Source: JACCXG01 sp963834305
GTDB lineage: Bacteria; Acidobacteriota; Vicinamibacteria; Vicinamibacterales; 2-12-FULL-66-21
Assembly (NCBI GenBank): GCA_963834305.1
Contig: CAWIAX010000004.1
Coordinates: 186,001-250,000 of the forward strand
Length of the DNA stretch: 64,000 nucleotides
Direction of reading: 5' to 3'
Part shown: positions 1 to 8,221 of the stretch, in pieces
Position numbering within the stretch: the first letter of the stretch is position 1
Layout: every line of letters starts with the position of its first letter
Made by a program: the position numbers and the translations under genes
The notes under the pieces: generated by a model
The model's database searches: none
The model's input: only the letters and a program-made list of their open reading frames with translations
What the model was told of the DNA's origin: nothing

Positions 1-47
1 GCTACGCCGTCGGCATCAATGTCGTCATGTACGCGCTGACCCATTGA
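1..47 (+). CDS. C-terminal end of an upstream protein (DUF4159-like tail)
   Basis: Only the last 14 codons and a TGA are in the window. In the frame beginning at base 3 they read YAVGINVVMYALTH. A tail of the form GxNxVxYALTH is, from memory, typical of DUF4159-domain membrane proteins of Acidobacteriota, so I suggest that family. The stop lies 29 bp before the aspartate-semialdehyde dehydrogenase start. The fragment is too short for certainty and no function is claimed. Confidence 0.45.
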   Translation, partial: YAVGINVVMYALTH

Positions 48-76
48 CCGAACACTCGAACCCCGGTGTGAGACTC

Positions 77-1192
77 ATGTCCAAGACTGTTCCCGTCCGG
101 CAGCGGATGGATGTTGGTGTGCTCGGCGCGACCGGCATGGTCGGCCAGCAGTTCATCTCCCTGCTCGCGAACCATCCCTGGTTCCGCCCGGCGTGGCTGG
201 CCGCGAGCGAGCGGTCCGAAGGCCGCTCCTATCGCGCCGCGGCGTCGTGGCGGCTGCCGGAAGACCCGCCGGCTCAGGTCGCGGACGTGACCGTCGAGGC
301 CTGCGTGCCCGGCCGTGGCCCGCAGCTCATCTTCTCGGCGCTCGACGCCAACGCCGCGCAGGACATCGAGCCCGCCTTCGCCCGCGCCGGCCACATCGTC
401 ATCACCAACGCCCGCAGCTTCCGCATGGACGCCTCGGTGCCGCTGCTGATCCCGGAGATCAACGGCGACCACCTCGCGCTGCTGCCGAACCAGCGGAAGG
501 CGCACGGCTGGCCGGGCGCGATTGTCACCAACCCGAATTGCTCCACCGTGGCGCTCGCGATGGTGCTCGCGCCGCTGCGGCAGTTCGGGCTGCGCATGGT
601 GAACGTGACGACGCTGCAGGCGGTGTCGGGCGCCGGCTATCCCGGCGTGCCCTCGATGGACATCATCGGCAACGTCGTGCCTTACATCGGTGGCGAGGAA
701 GAGAAGATGGAGTCCGAGACCCAGAAGATTCTCGGCTCGCTCGACGGCGGACTGGTGACGCCGCACGGCGTGGTCGTCAGCGCCCACACCACCCGCGTGC
801 CGGTGATCGACGGCCACACCCTCATGGCCTCCATCAAGCTCGAACAGGCGCCGTCGCTCGATGCCGTGCGCGAGGCGCTCGGCTCGTGGCGCGGTCGTCC
901 GCAGGAGCTCGGGCTGCCCACCGCTCCGCCCGTCCCGGTCGCCTGCCTCGAGCAGCCGGATCGGCCGCAGCCGCGCCGCGACGCCCTGCGCAACGGCGGC
1001 ATGACCGTGTCGGTCGGCCGCATCCGCCCCTGCCCGATCTTCGGGCTGAAGCTCGCCGCGCTCGGCCACAACACGATCCGGGGCGCAGCCGGCGCCGCCA
1101 TCCTGAACGCCGAGCTCATGGTTGCCGACGGCTGGGTGGAAGGGAACGTCCCGCGCGCCAGCCAGCAGGCCGGCGAACCCGTCAGCCGCTGA
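77..1192 (+). CDS. asd: Aspartate-semialdehyde dehydrogenase
   Basis: Cytosolic NADPH-dependent enzyme that reduces L-aspartyl-4-phosphate to aspartate semialdehyde, the branch point to lysine/diaminopimelate, threonine and methionine. The 371-residue protein opens with the nucleotide-binding motif GVLGATGMVGQQF (from about residue 13). The catalytic cysteine is C155 in VTNPNCSTVALA, and the substrate-binding stretch TRVPVIDGHT follows. The motif set and length resemble the archaeal/fungal branch of the family more than the E. coli type. I start at ATG 77; an in-frame TTG at 44 would add a segment overlapping the upstream stop region, and an internal ATG at 107 directly precedes the Rossmann motif. 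The gene stands alone and ends at a strong hairpin shared with the convergent transporter gene. Confidence 0.94.
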   Translation: MSKTVPVRQRMDVGVLGATGMVGQQFISLLANHPWFRPAWLAASERSEGRSYRAAASWRLPEDPPAQVADVTVEACVPGRGPQLIFSALDANAAQDIEPAFARAGHIVITNARSFRMDASVPLLIPEINGDHLALLPNQRKAHGWPGAIVTNPNCSTVALAMVLAPLRQFGLRMVNVTTLQAVSGAGYPGVPSMDIIGNVVPYIGGEEEKMESETQKILGSLDGGLVTPHGVVVSAHTTRVPVIDGHTLMASIKLEQAPSLDAVREALGSWRGRPQELGLPTAPPVPVACLEQPDRPQPRRDALRNGGMTVSVGRIRPCPIFGLKLAALGHNTIRGAAGAAILNAELMVADGWVEGNVPRASQQAGEPVSR

Positions 1193-1203
1193 TCCCTTCA
1201 TCG

Positions 1204-1236
1204 CAGTCCTGAACCTCGCGACGGGGTTCAGGACTG
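1204..1236. terminator. Bidirectional hairpin between convergent genes
   Basis: A perfect 12-bp inverted repeat (CAGTCCTGAACC at 1204-1215, GGTTCAGGACTG at 1225-1236) with a 9-nt loop lies between the stop of the dehydrogenase and the stop of the convergent EamA transporter. There is no long T tract on either side, which is usual in very GC-rich genomes. It is placed to stop transcription in both directions. Confidence 0.75.
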
Positions 1237-1243
1237 CCCGGCG

Positions 1244-2158
1244 TCAGGCCCGCGGCGCCCCTTTTCGACCCAGTTTCCGGTTCACCACGTAAACGCCCGC
1301 CAGCACCAGCAGGCCGCCGGCGACGTGCGCCCGCGTGATCGGCTCGTGCAGCAGGAGCGCCGCCAGGATCGCGGTGAGCGGCAGCTGCGTCAGCAGCCCC
1401 ACGGAGGTGACGGTGGCCGGCAGGTGGCCCAGCGCGTAGACGAGCGCATAGTAGGCGCCGAGCTGCGACACCAGTCCGAGGCCGGCCAGGGCCCACCACG
1501 TCCGGGCGGAGTAGCCGCCGAGCGGCGCCCCCGTGAGCAGGCAGACGGCCAGGAGCGTGGCAACGCTGCCGATGATGGCGAGCGTGTTGAAGGTGAGCGT
1601 ATCCATTTCCGAGCGCAGGCGCTCGGCGGTCAACAGGTAGCCGGCAAAGAACACGGCGGCGATGACGGCGAACAGATCGCCGATCGGGTCGCCGGCCGGG
1701 CTGCCACCCCGCGCGTGGGACAGCACCATGATCGCTCCCCCCGTGACCGCCAGCCCGAGCCCCGCCCAGAACGCCGCTTCCGGCCGCCGGCGGAACCACA
1801 GCCAGGCGCCGAGGCCGACGAAGACCGGCGCGTTGTTGCCGAGGAAGGTGGCCGTGGCTGCCGACGTCCGCATTACGGCGGTGTTGTAGAACGCCAGGTC
1901 CAGGCCGAAGAACATGCCGCCGGCCAGCGCGAGCGCGGCGGCCCGCGTCCCGGCTGGGCGGCGCGCGCCCGCCGCCAGCCACCAGGGCACCAGCACCACA
2001 CCGGCAATGAGCACGCGGTAGAACGCCGACGCCGGCCCCGGGATGCCGGCCCAGCGGATGAGTACCGCGGACCAGGAGATGCCGCTGATCGCGAGGGCCA
2101 GCGCCAGGAAGGCGAACCATCGGCTGTCGCGGCGGCGGCGTGGTGTCGGGGCGCTCAC
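1244..2158 (-). CDS. EamA/DMT-family transporter
   Basis: Inner-membrane drug/metabolite transporter of the EamA (DUF6) type. The 304-residue product shows the usual ten hydrophobic segments in two homologous halves, for example FLALALAISGISWSAVLI near the start and AHVAGGLLVLAGVYVV before the basic C-terminal tail. The substrate cannot be read from the sequence; relatives export amino acids, nucleotides or other small metabolites. I chose the GTG at 2158, just before a basic stretch and the first membrane segment. It gives the usual family length; the frame stays open far upstream into the preceding gene, but that extension is low-complexity and overlaps it. It is the last gene of a minus-strand set and ends at the shared hairpin. 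Confidence 0.88.
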   Translation of the reverse strand: MSAPTPRRRRDSRWFAFLALALAISGISWSAVLIRWAGIPGPASAFYRVLIAGVVLVPWWLAAGARRPAGTRAAALALAGGMFFGLDLAFYNTAVMRTSAATATFLGNNAPVFVGLGAWLWFRRRPEAAFWAGLGLAVTGGAIMVLSHARGGSPAGDPIGDLFAVIAAVFFAGYLLTAERLRSEMDTLTFNTLAIIGSVATLLAVCLLTGAPLGGYSARTWWALAGLGLVSQLGAYYALVYALGHLPATVTSVGLLTQLPLTAILAALLLHEPITRAHVAGGLLVLAGVYVVNRKLGRKGAPRA

Positions 2159-2228
2159 GGCGGGCCGGGCGCCGGGCGCGCGCCAGGCGCCGCCAGCGGC
2201 GGCTGCGGTGGCCGGCAGGGAGGCGGCA

Positions 2229-3257
2229 TCAGAAGCGCAGCACGCCGACGGCGCCGTTCTCGCCGGCGGCCCACACGGTCGTTCCCCGCCGCGCGGCGCT
2301 GATCGTGTGGAAGCCGCGGCTCTCGACGGCCCGCCACGTCCGGCCCCCGTCGGTCGAGTAGTCGGTGCCCGACGGGCCAACCGCGACCGCCGTGTCCTGC
2401 CGGCCCGGGACGAAGGTCACCGCCGACCGGAAGCCCCCCATGCCCGTCACCTGCCGCCACGATGCGCCGCCGTCTTCGGACAGGGCAGCCGTCCCGGCCG
2501 TGCCCTCTTCGTTCTTGTAGTCGCCGCCCACGACGAGGCCGTGCCGCTCGTCGCGGAACGCGATGGAGAAGATCCCTGCCGACGGACCGGTCAGGAGCGG
2601 GGCGATCGCGGCCGACCACGTCTGGCCGCCGTCTGTCGAACGGATGACGCGCGAGGCCGTCGTGCCCAGCCAGACGTGCGAGCCGCGCGCGTCCAGGTTG
2701 GTGCCGCTGGCGGCGTAGGCGCCTTCACCCGCGAGCGCGGCCGGCAGGCGCTCGGGCGGCACGCGCACCCAGCGCTCGCCGTCCACGCTGTGCAGCAGCA
2801 CCAGCCGGCCGTCCACGGCGTCGCTCACGGCGAAGCCGCGCAGCGGGTCGGTGAAGACCATCGCGTCGAAGAACGCTTTCGGATCCTCGTTGCGGAACTG
2901 GAGCGTCCAGGTGGCGCCGGCATCGCTGGTCTTGAAGATGCGCGACGCGTCGCCGCTGCCGATGCTGAGCGCGTAGGCCACGCGGTCGCTCACGGCGTCG
3001 ATGTCGCGGAAATCGAGCGCCGCGCCGCCGGGTACCGGCCGCTTCTCCCAGGACCTGCCGCCGTCGCCGGTGCGGATGATCGTTCCCTCGGTCCCGCTTG
3101 CCCAGATCACCTGGTCCGACACGGCGCTCAGCCCGCGCAGCCTGGCCGTGGCTCCCGTCGCGACCATCTCCCAGGCGGGTGCCGCCGGCGCCTGCGCACC
3201 GGTCCCGGCGGCCGCCAGCAATCCGGCGGCGAGGGTGAGCGCGGCGGCCGGTTTCAT
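2229..3257 (-). CDS. Exported YCF48/BNR-type beta-propeller protein
   Basis: A 342-residue secreted protein with an N-terminal signal peptide (ALTLAAGLLAAAGTGAQA) followed by about six repeats with Asp-box signatures of the SxDGGxTW kind: RTGDGGRSW, KTSDAGATW, RSTDGGQTW, LSEDGGASW and YSTDGGRTW. This matches the YCF48/photosystem II stability factor-like and sialidase-type BNR propellers. In heterotrophs these are periplasmic or extracellular proteins of unclear role, sometimes annotated as oxidoreductases. No catalytic residue set for a glycosidase is evident. The ATG overlaps the stop of the upstream permease by 4 bp (ATGA), so the two are co-translated, but no functional link is obvious. 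Confidence 0.85.
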   Translation of the reverse strand: MKPAAALTLAAGLLAAAGTGAQAPAAPAWEMVATGATARLRGLSAVSDQVIWASGTEGTIIRTGDGGRSWEKRPVPGGAALDFRDIDAVSDRVAYALSIGSGDASRIFKTSDAGATWTLQFRNEDPKAFFDAMVFTDPLRGFAVSDAVDGRLVLLHSVDGERWVRVPPERLPAALAGEGAYAASGTNLDARGSHVWLGTTASRVIRSTDGGQTWSAAIAPLLTGPSAGIFSIAFRDERHGLVVGGDYKNEEGTAGTAALSEDGGASWRQVTGMGGFRSAVTFVPGRQDTAVAVGPSGTDYSTDGGRTWRAVESRGFHTISAARRGTTVWAAGENGAVGVLRF

Positions 3258-4180
3258 GCCTTCAGGGGCTCCGCGCTCTCGGCGGAGCGCCCGGCGCCGG
3301 CCGACAGCAGCAGGGTGATCGACGTGTAGAGCACGACGCCGATGACCAGCCAGCGCACCGTGCCGAGATCGAGCGACTTGACGATGTAGGCGGCGACGAT
3401 CACCCCGGGAATGCCGCCGAGGGCGAGGCCGAGGGCCGTCCGCAGGCTGTAGCTCTGTTCGCGGATGAAGCGGAGGCTGCCGACCGGCATCAGGAACGCG
3501 CACGAGCCCATCATGATCGGGAAGGCCGTCCGCTCGTTCATCCCGAGCAGGCTGACGAGGATCATGCAGGGGGCGTAGAGGCCGATGCCGAGCGTCATCA
3601 GCGCGCCGAGCAGGAAGTTGCCGCCGATGGCGATGGCCAGCTTGAGGCCGCGCACGCCGATCGCTTCGCTGCCCGGCGGAAAGAGGTTCAACTGGCGCAT
3701 CAGCATGAAAGTTGCGGCCGCGAGCAGCGCCGCTCCCATCCCGATCTGCACCTTCCGCTTCGGCCACCTGGCCACGACGCCCGCCCCGAGCCAGGCGCCG
3801 AGGACCGCCGCGGCGATCATCGTCACCAGCGTGAGGACGTCCACGGGGATGACCGTCGTGTAGATGAAGGCCTGCATGATCGCGGGCAGCGTGTGCCCGG
3901 CGTTCAGCGTGCCCGGGATGATGCGGTCCGGCACCATCTTCGCAAGCCGGAACGCCGCGGTGCTGGTGGCGAACGAGCCGATGCCGAGCGTGTCGAGGAA
4001 GTTCGTGCCGGCGCCCACGCCGATCTGGAAAGGGGTTGGAAGGCGCGCGTCGGCCGCGGGATGCGGCGGGGCGGAGAGGGGCGCGGTCCGGCGCACCGAA
4101 ACGACGGCCCTCGACCATGCCGCCACGTAGAACGCCGTGAGGGCGCCCAGCGCTGCCAGCAGGGCAGTGATCGGGTTCAT
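3254..4180 (-). CDS. TauE/SafE-family permease
   Basis: A 308-residue inner-membrane protein of the sulfite exporter TauE/SafE family. It has hydrophobic segments throughout and the family-type glycine-rich motifs GVGAGTNFLDTLGIGSFA (about residues 55-72) and, in the second half, GGNFLLGALMTLGIGLYAP. Members export sulfoacetate, sulfite or other small anions; the substrate here is unknown. The long loop between the first membrane helix and the first glycine-rich motif is Pro/Ala/Arg-rich. It is followed by the YCF48-like propeller with a 4-bp overlap and preceded by a 31-bp gap from the VWFA gene, so transcription may be shared. Confidence 0.9.
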   Translation of the reverse strand: MNPITALLAALGALTAFYVAAWSRAVVSVRRTAPLSAPPHPAADARLPTPFQIGVGAGTNFLDTLGIGSFATSTAAFRLAKMVPDRIIPGTLNAGHTLPAIMQAFIYTTVIPVDVLTLVTMIAAAVLGAWLGAGVVARWPKRKVQIGMGAALLAAATFMLMRQLNLFPPGSEAIGVRGLKLAIAIGGNFLLGALMTLGIGLYAPCMILVSLLGMNERTAFPIMMGSCAFLMPVGSLRFIREQSYSLRTALGLALGGIPGVIVAAYIVKSLDLGTVRWLVIGVVLYTSITLLLSAGAGRSAESAEPLKA

Positions 4181-4211
4181 GCGGGACCTAGCCTAACGTA
4201 CCGGCCGGCCG

Positions 4212-5987
4212 CTAGCCGACGATGCGGAACAGCACATACTCGGACGTGTTGTCCGACCTGACGGTGGACGTGAGCCGGACCGAGTAGTCCCCCGGCGCGA
4301 GCGAGGAGAGCGGCAGATCGAACTGGGTCAGGCCAGGCGGCAGCTCGTCGCCCATCGGGGTCAGCGCGCGCATTGGCTGCCGCACGCGGTTCAGGAGCGT
4401 CGCGGCCACCGGCGCGGGCCCGCCCGCGGCGTCCACCGCGGCGACGCGGATGATGAGGCGCTCGGTGCGCCGGAACTCGCGCGCGGGTACGCCCGGGGCG
4501 TCCGGGTTCGACGCCAGCATCCGGAACTCGCGGCCCGAGCGGCTCCGCAGCACCACGGGGGGATAGATCGTCGAGCCCGCCGGCCGCTGCCCGGGCACGA
4601 CGATGTCGCGCGCGTCCGTGTCGATGACGACCCCCTTGCCGTCGAGAATCTTCATGTCGATGCGCACCGGGCCGACGGGCGCTTCGAAGCTGGCGTAGGC
4701 CGGCGCGGTAACCTCGGCCGCCGGCATGCCGACCGGGCCGACCGCGGCATCGAAGAGCAGCGCGCCATCCGGCGCCGCGGCGGTGACGACGATCGCCGCC
4801 GGGCGCGGTCGCGGCGCGGCGCCGGCCCGCGGCACCGCCGGCTCCCAGGTAATCGTCACGCGGGCCCGGCCGGGCGCCGCGGGGGTGATGCCCGACCATG
4901 ACTGGATGAGTGCGCTGCGGCGGAGGATCCGGACGGGCGTCGAGGGGGCCGGCGTTCGCGCGGCGCGAGCGGCGGCCGAGATGGGCGAGAGGTAGCCCGA
5001 CCGCGCGCGCACCTGCACGCCCGGACGCGTCAGCTTCACCTGGAGCTCGTGGAAGCGTCCGTCGCTGCCGTGGGCAGGACGGCAGATCAGCACGTAGTGC
5101 GCATCGAGGTCGCGCGTCATCCGGTCGAGCCCCGGCTCGAAGGCGGCGGCGCCAGTCACGAGCTCACCGCCCGTCCGCGCGGTCAGGGCCGCGAGCGCGG
5201 CGAGGGCGGCATCCGGTTCGCGCGCGCCGTCCGCCGGCGGCGCGAGCGCCGGGGCGAACGCATAGACCGGCGCGTCCGCACGGTTGGCGATGCGCACGGC
5301 GGTCAGCAGGTTGGCCGGCACGTCGCGACCGGCGCGCGCCCGCGGAAACCCGTCGGTGATGAAGACGATCGCCGGACGGGCGGCAGCCGCAGCCGCGAGG
5401 GACACGCCAATGGCGCGAAGCGCCGCGGTGACGATCTGCGCGCGCGCCGCGGCAACAGCCGCGGGGGCCTGCGCCAGGTAGCTGCGCTCGAACGGCGTCC
5501 GCGGCGTGTAATCGTCTTTCCGTCCCTCGAACGTCGCGATGGCGGCCCGCACCGCCTCGCGGCTGGCGGGGGCGAGGCCGGTCAGCGAATCGAGCGGCTT
5601 GACGATCATCACCTCGTCGTCCGGCCTGAGCGCGCGGTCGACGAACCGCAGAAGCGCGCTGCGTACCGCGTCGCTGTCCGACCGGTTGGTGTGGAACTCG
5701 TCGAGCAGGAAGGCGAAGCTGCGGGGCGCCGTGCCGGGAGGCTGCGCCAGCTCGACCGAGTCGATCGCCTGCGGCTCGCCGTCGACCAGCAGCCGGAAGT
5801 CTTCCGCCTTGAGGCCGGCAACCGGCCGCCCGCGCGCGTCGGTCACCACGGCCGTCACGCGCACCACGCCGTCGTCGCCAGGCGCGCGCGCGGGCCCGGC
5901 GACGGGCGTATCCGTCAGTCCGCGGGCCGGCGACAACCCGACCAGTGCAGCCACGCAGCCGATGAGCAGCCAGGCCGGAGACCTCAC
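4212..5987 (-). CDS. VWFA-related secreted protein
   Basis: A 591-residue exported protein of the VWFA-related type common in Acidobacteriota. After a signal sequence (the segment WLLIGC could be a lipobox) comes a region of the form VTDARGRPVAGLKAEDFRLL, the Ig-like lead-in typical of this family. The von Willebrand A fold follows, with FAFLLDEFHTN in place of a canonical DxSxS MIDAS, then IVFITDGFP. The C-terminal half has beta-rich repeats of unknown role. The missing DxSxS suggests metal binding is altered. I use the GTG at 5987 rather than 6008 because a TACACT hexamer sits 6 nt upstream of it, the leaderless pattern seen elsewhere in this window. Confidence 0.83.
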   Translation of the reverse strand: MRSPAWLLIGCVAALVGLSPARGLTDTPVAGPARAPGDDGVVRVTAVVTDARGRPVAGLKAEDFRLLVDGEPQAIDSVELAQPPGTAPRSFAFLLDEFHTNRSDSDAVRSALLRFVDRALRPDDEVMIVKPLDSLTGLAPASREAVRAAIATFEGRKDDYTPRTPFERSYLAQAPAAVAAARAQIVTAALRAIGVSLAAAAAARPAIVFITDGFPRARAGRDVPANLLTAVRIANRADAPVYAFAPALAPPADGAREPDAALAALAALTARTGGELVTGAAAFEPGLDRMTRDLDAHYVLICRPAHGSDGRFHELQVKLTRPGVQVRARSGYLSPISAAARAARTPAPSTPVRILRRSALIQSWSGITPAAPGRARVTITWEPAVPRAGAAPRPRPAAIVVTAAAPDGALLFDAAVGPVGMPAAEVTAPAYASFEAPVGPVRIDMKILDGKGVVIDTDARDIVVPGQRPAGSTIYPPVVLRSRSGREFRMLASNPDAPGVPAREFRRTERLIIRVAAVDAAGGPAPVAATLLNRVRQPMRALTPMGDELPPGLTQFDLPLSSLAPGDYSVRLTSTVRSDNTSEYVLFRIVG

Positions 5988-5993
5988 GCTTGA

Positions 5994-5999
5994 AGTGTA
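5994..5999 (-). promoter_or_regulatory. Putative -10 element for a leaderless VWFA transcript
   Basis: On the minus strand the hexamer TACACT ends 6 nt before the GTG chosen as the VWFA start. That puts the expected transcription start at or next to the start codon. The same hexamer at the same distance occurs before the small ORF at 51809. No clear -35 is visible. Confidence 0.4.
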
Positions 6000-6048
6000 C
6001 ACTTTCACCTGGCTGATGCTTCAGCCCTGGAGGCGAGGCACCTCGGTT

Positions 6049-6825
6049 ATGCGACTCACGCTTTCGACCCTGCTCCTGCTGCTCGCCGCCTCGGGCTGCG
6101 GTGCCGATGGCCCGGCGTCCGCGGCTCCCGGCTCTCCCTCCGGTTCGCAGGCGCCGGCACGGCTCGTGGTCGTGACCCACACCGCCGGGTTCCGGCACGA
6201 CTCGATCCCGGCGGCGGAAGCGGCGCTGGCCGCGATTGGCGCCGACGGCGACCTGTTCCGCCCCGAGTTCTGCCGCACCGCCGGTGAGGTGGCCGCGCGC
6301 CTGACGCCCGCGGGGCTCGCCGGGGTCGATGCGGTCTTCTTTGCCAATACGACGGGGAACCTCGGGATTGCTGACCTGCCGGCGTTTCTCGCGTGGATTG
6401 CCGCGGGCAAGGCGTTTCTCGGTGCGCACAGCGCCGCTGACACCTACCACGAGTCGCCCGAATACCTGGCGATGCTGGGTGGAGAGTTCACCACCCACGG
6501 GGCCATTGTCGAGGCGGACGTCCGGGTGGACCAGGCCTCGCATCCCGCCGTCGCACACCTGGCGCCGCGATTCCGGATGACCGACGAGTGGTATCGATTC
6601 CGCCCCGCCGGATCCGGCCTCACGATGCTGCTCTCGTTCGATCGGAACCCGGCGGACGGCGTCGGCGCCCCGGGCGAGCCGGCGGACCTCCCGCTCGCCT
6701 GGCACAAGGCATTCGGGTCGGGACGCGTGTTCTATACGGCGCTCGGGCACCGGGCCGAGGTCTGGAACGATCCCCGGTTCCGGACGCACCTGCGCGAGGC
6801 CGTCCGCTGGGCGATCACGAGGTGA
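6049..6825 (+). CDS. ThuA-like domain lipoprotein
   Basis: A 258-residue lipoprotein (signal plus lipobox in LLLLLAASGCG) carrying a ThuA/trehalose-utilisation-like domain, a class I glutamine amidotransferase-like fold. Features seen are LVVVTHTAGFRHDSIP at the start of the domain, GAHSAADTYHESPEYLAMLG around the nucleophile-elbow position, and GRVFYTALGHRAEVWNDPRF near the end, which is the family's best conserved stretch. Members of this family in Acidobacteriota and Planctomycetes often sit in glycan-degradation loci and are sometimes fused to cytochromes. The precise reaction is unknown. The gene is divergent from the VWFA gene and convergent with corA, only 10 bp separating the stops. 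Confidence 0.87.
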   Translation: MRLTLSTLLLLLAASGCGADGPASAAPGSPSGSQAPARLVVVTHTAGFRHDSIPAAEAALAAIGADGDLFRPEFCRTAGEVAARLTPAGLAGVDAVFFANTTGNLGIADLPAFLAWIAAGKAFLGAHSAADTYHESPEYLAMLGGEFTTHGAIVEADVRVDQASHPAVAHLAPRFRMTDEWYRFRPAGSGLTMLLSFDRNPADGVGAPGEPADLPLAWHKAFGSGRVFYTALGHRAEVWNDPRFRTHLREAVRWAITR

Positions 6826-6835
6826 GCCGGCGCGC

Positions 6836-7829
<994 letters not shown>

Positions 7830-7840
<11 letters not shown>

Positions 7841-8189
7841 GCACGAGCTCTTCGATGTCGTCCGGCGGGACCGGCTTCGTGAGGTGATGGTCGAAGCCCG
7901 CTGCGCTCGTCTGCTGCCGGTCCTGCTCCTGCCCATAGCCGGTGAGCGCCACCAGCATCAGGCTGCCGCCCCACGGCGTCGCGCGGATGCGGCGGGCGAC
8001 CTCGAGCCCGCTCATCCCCGGCATGCCGAGGTCGAGCAGCACGACGTCCGGCCGGAGGGACTCGGCCGCGGCCAGCGCAGCGACGCCGTTGAACGCCACG
8101 TGCACTTCGTGCCCCGCCATCTGGAGCCACAGCTGCAGGCTCTCGGCAGCATCGGCGTTGTCATCCGCGACAAGGATTCGTTTACTCAT
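7830..8189 (-). CDS. Single-domain response regulator
   Basis: A 119-residue stand-alone receiver (CheY-like) domain without output domain. The acidic pair is D9/D10 in LVADDNAD, the phospho-acceptor is D53 in VVLLDLGMPGMSG, the switch threonine is in VALTGYG, and the conserved lysine is in LTKPV. It probably receives phosphate from a histidine kinase or acts in a phosphorelay; no kinase lies nearby. The gene overlaps corA by 11 bp, an unusual pairing that implies co-translation. The ATG at 8189 is the natural start because the receiver fold begins directly after it. Confidence 0.93.
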
Positions 8190-8221
8190 GTCCGCCCCGT
8201 GGTCCCGCCAGTCGCTCGCGC

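Noticed and set aside
2..1201. Long antisense frame opposite the aspartate-semialdehyde dehydrogenase
   Set aside because: Low-complexity composition and no homology-like motifs; the sense gene is clear.
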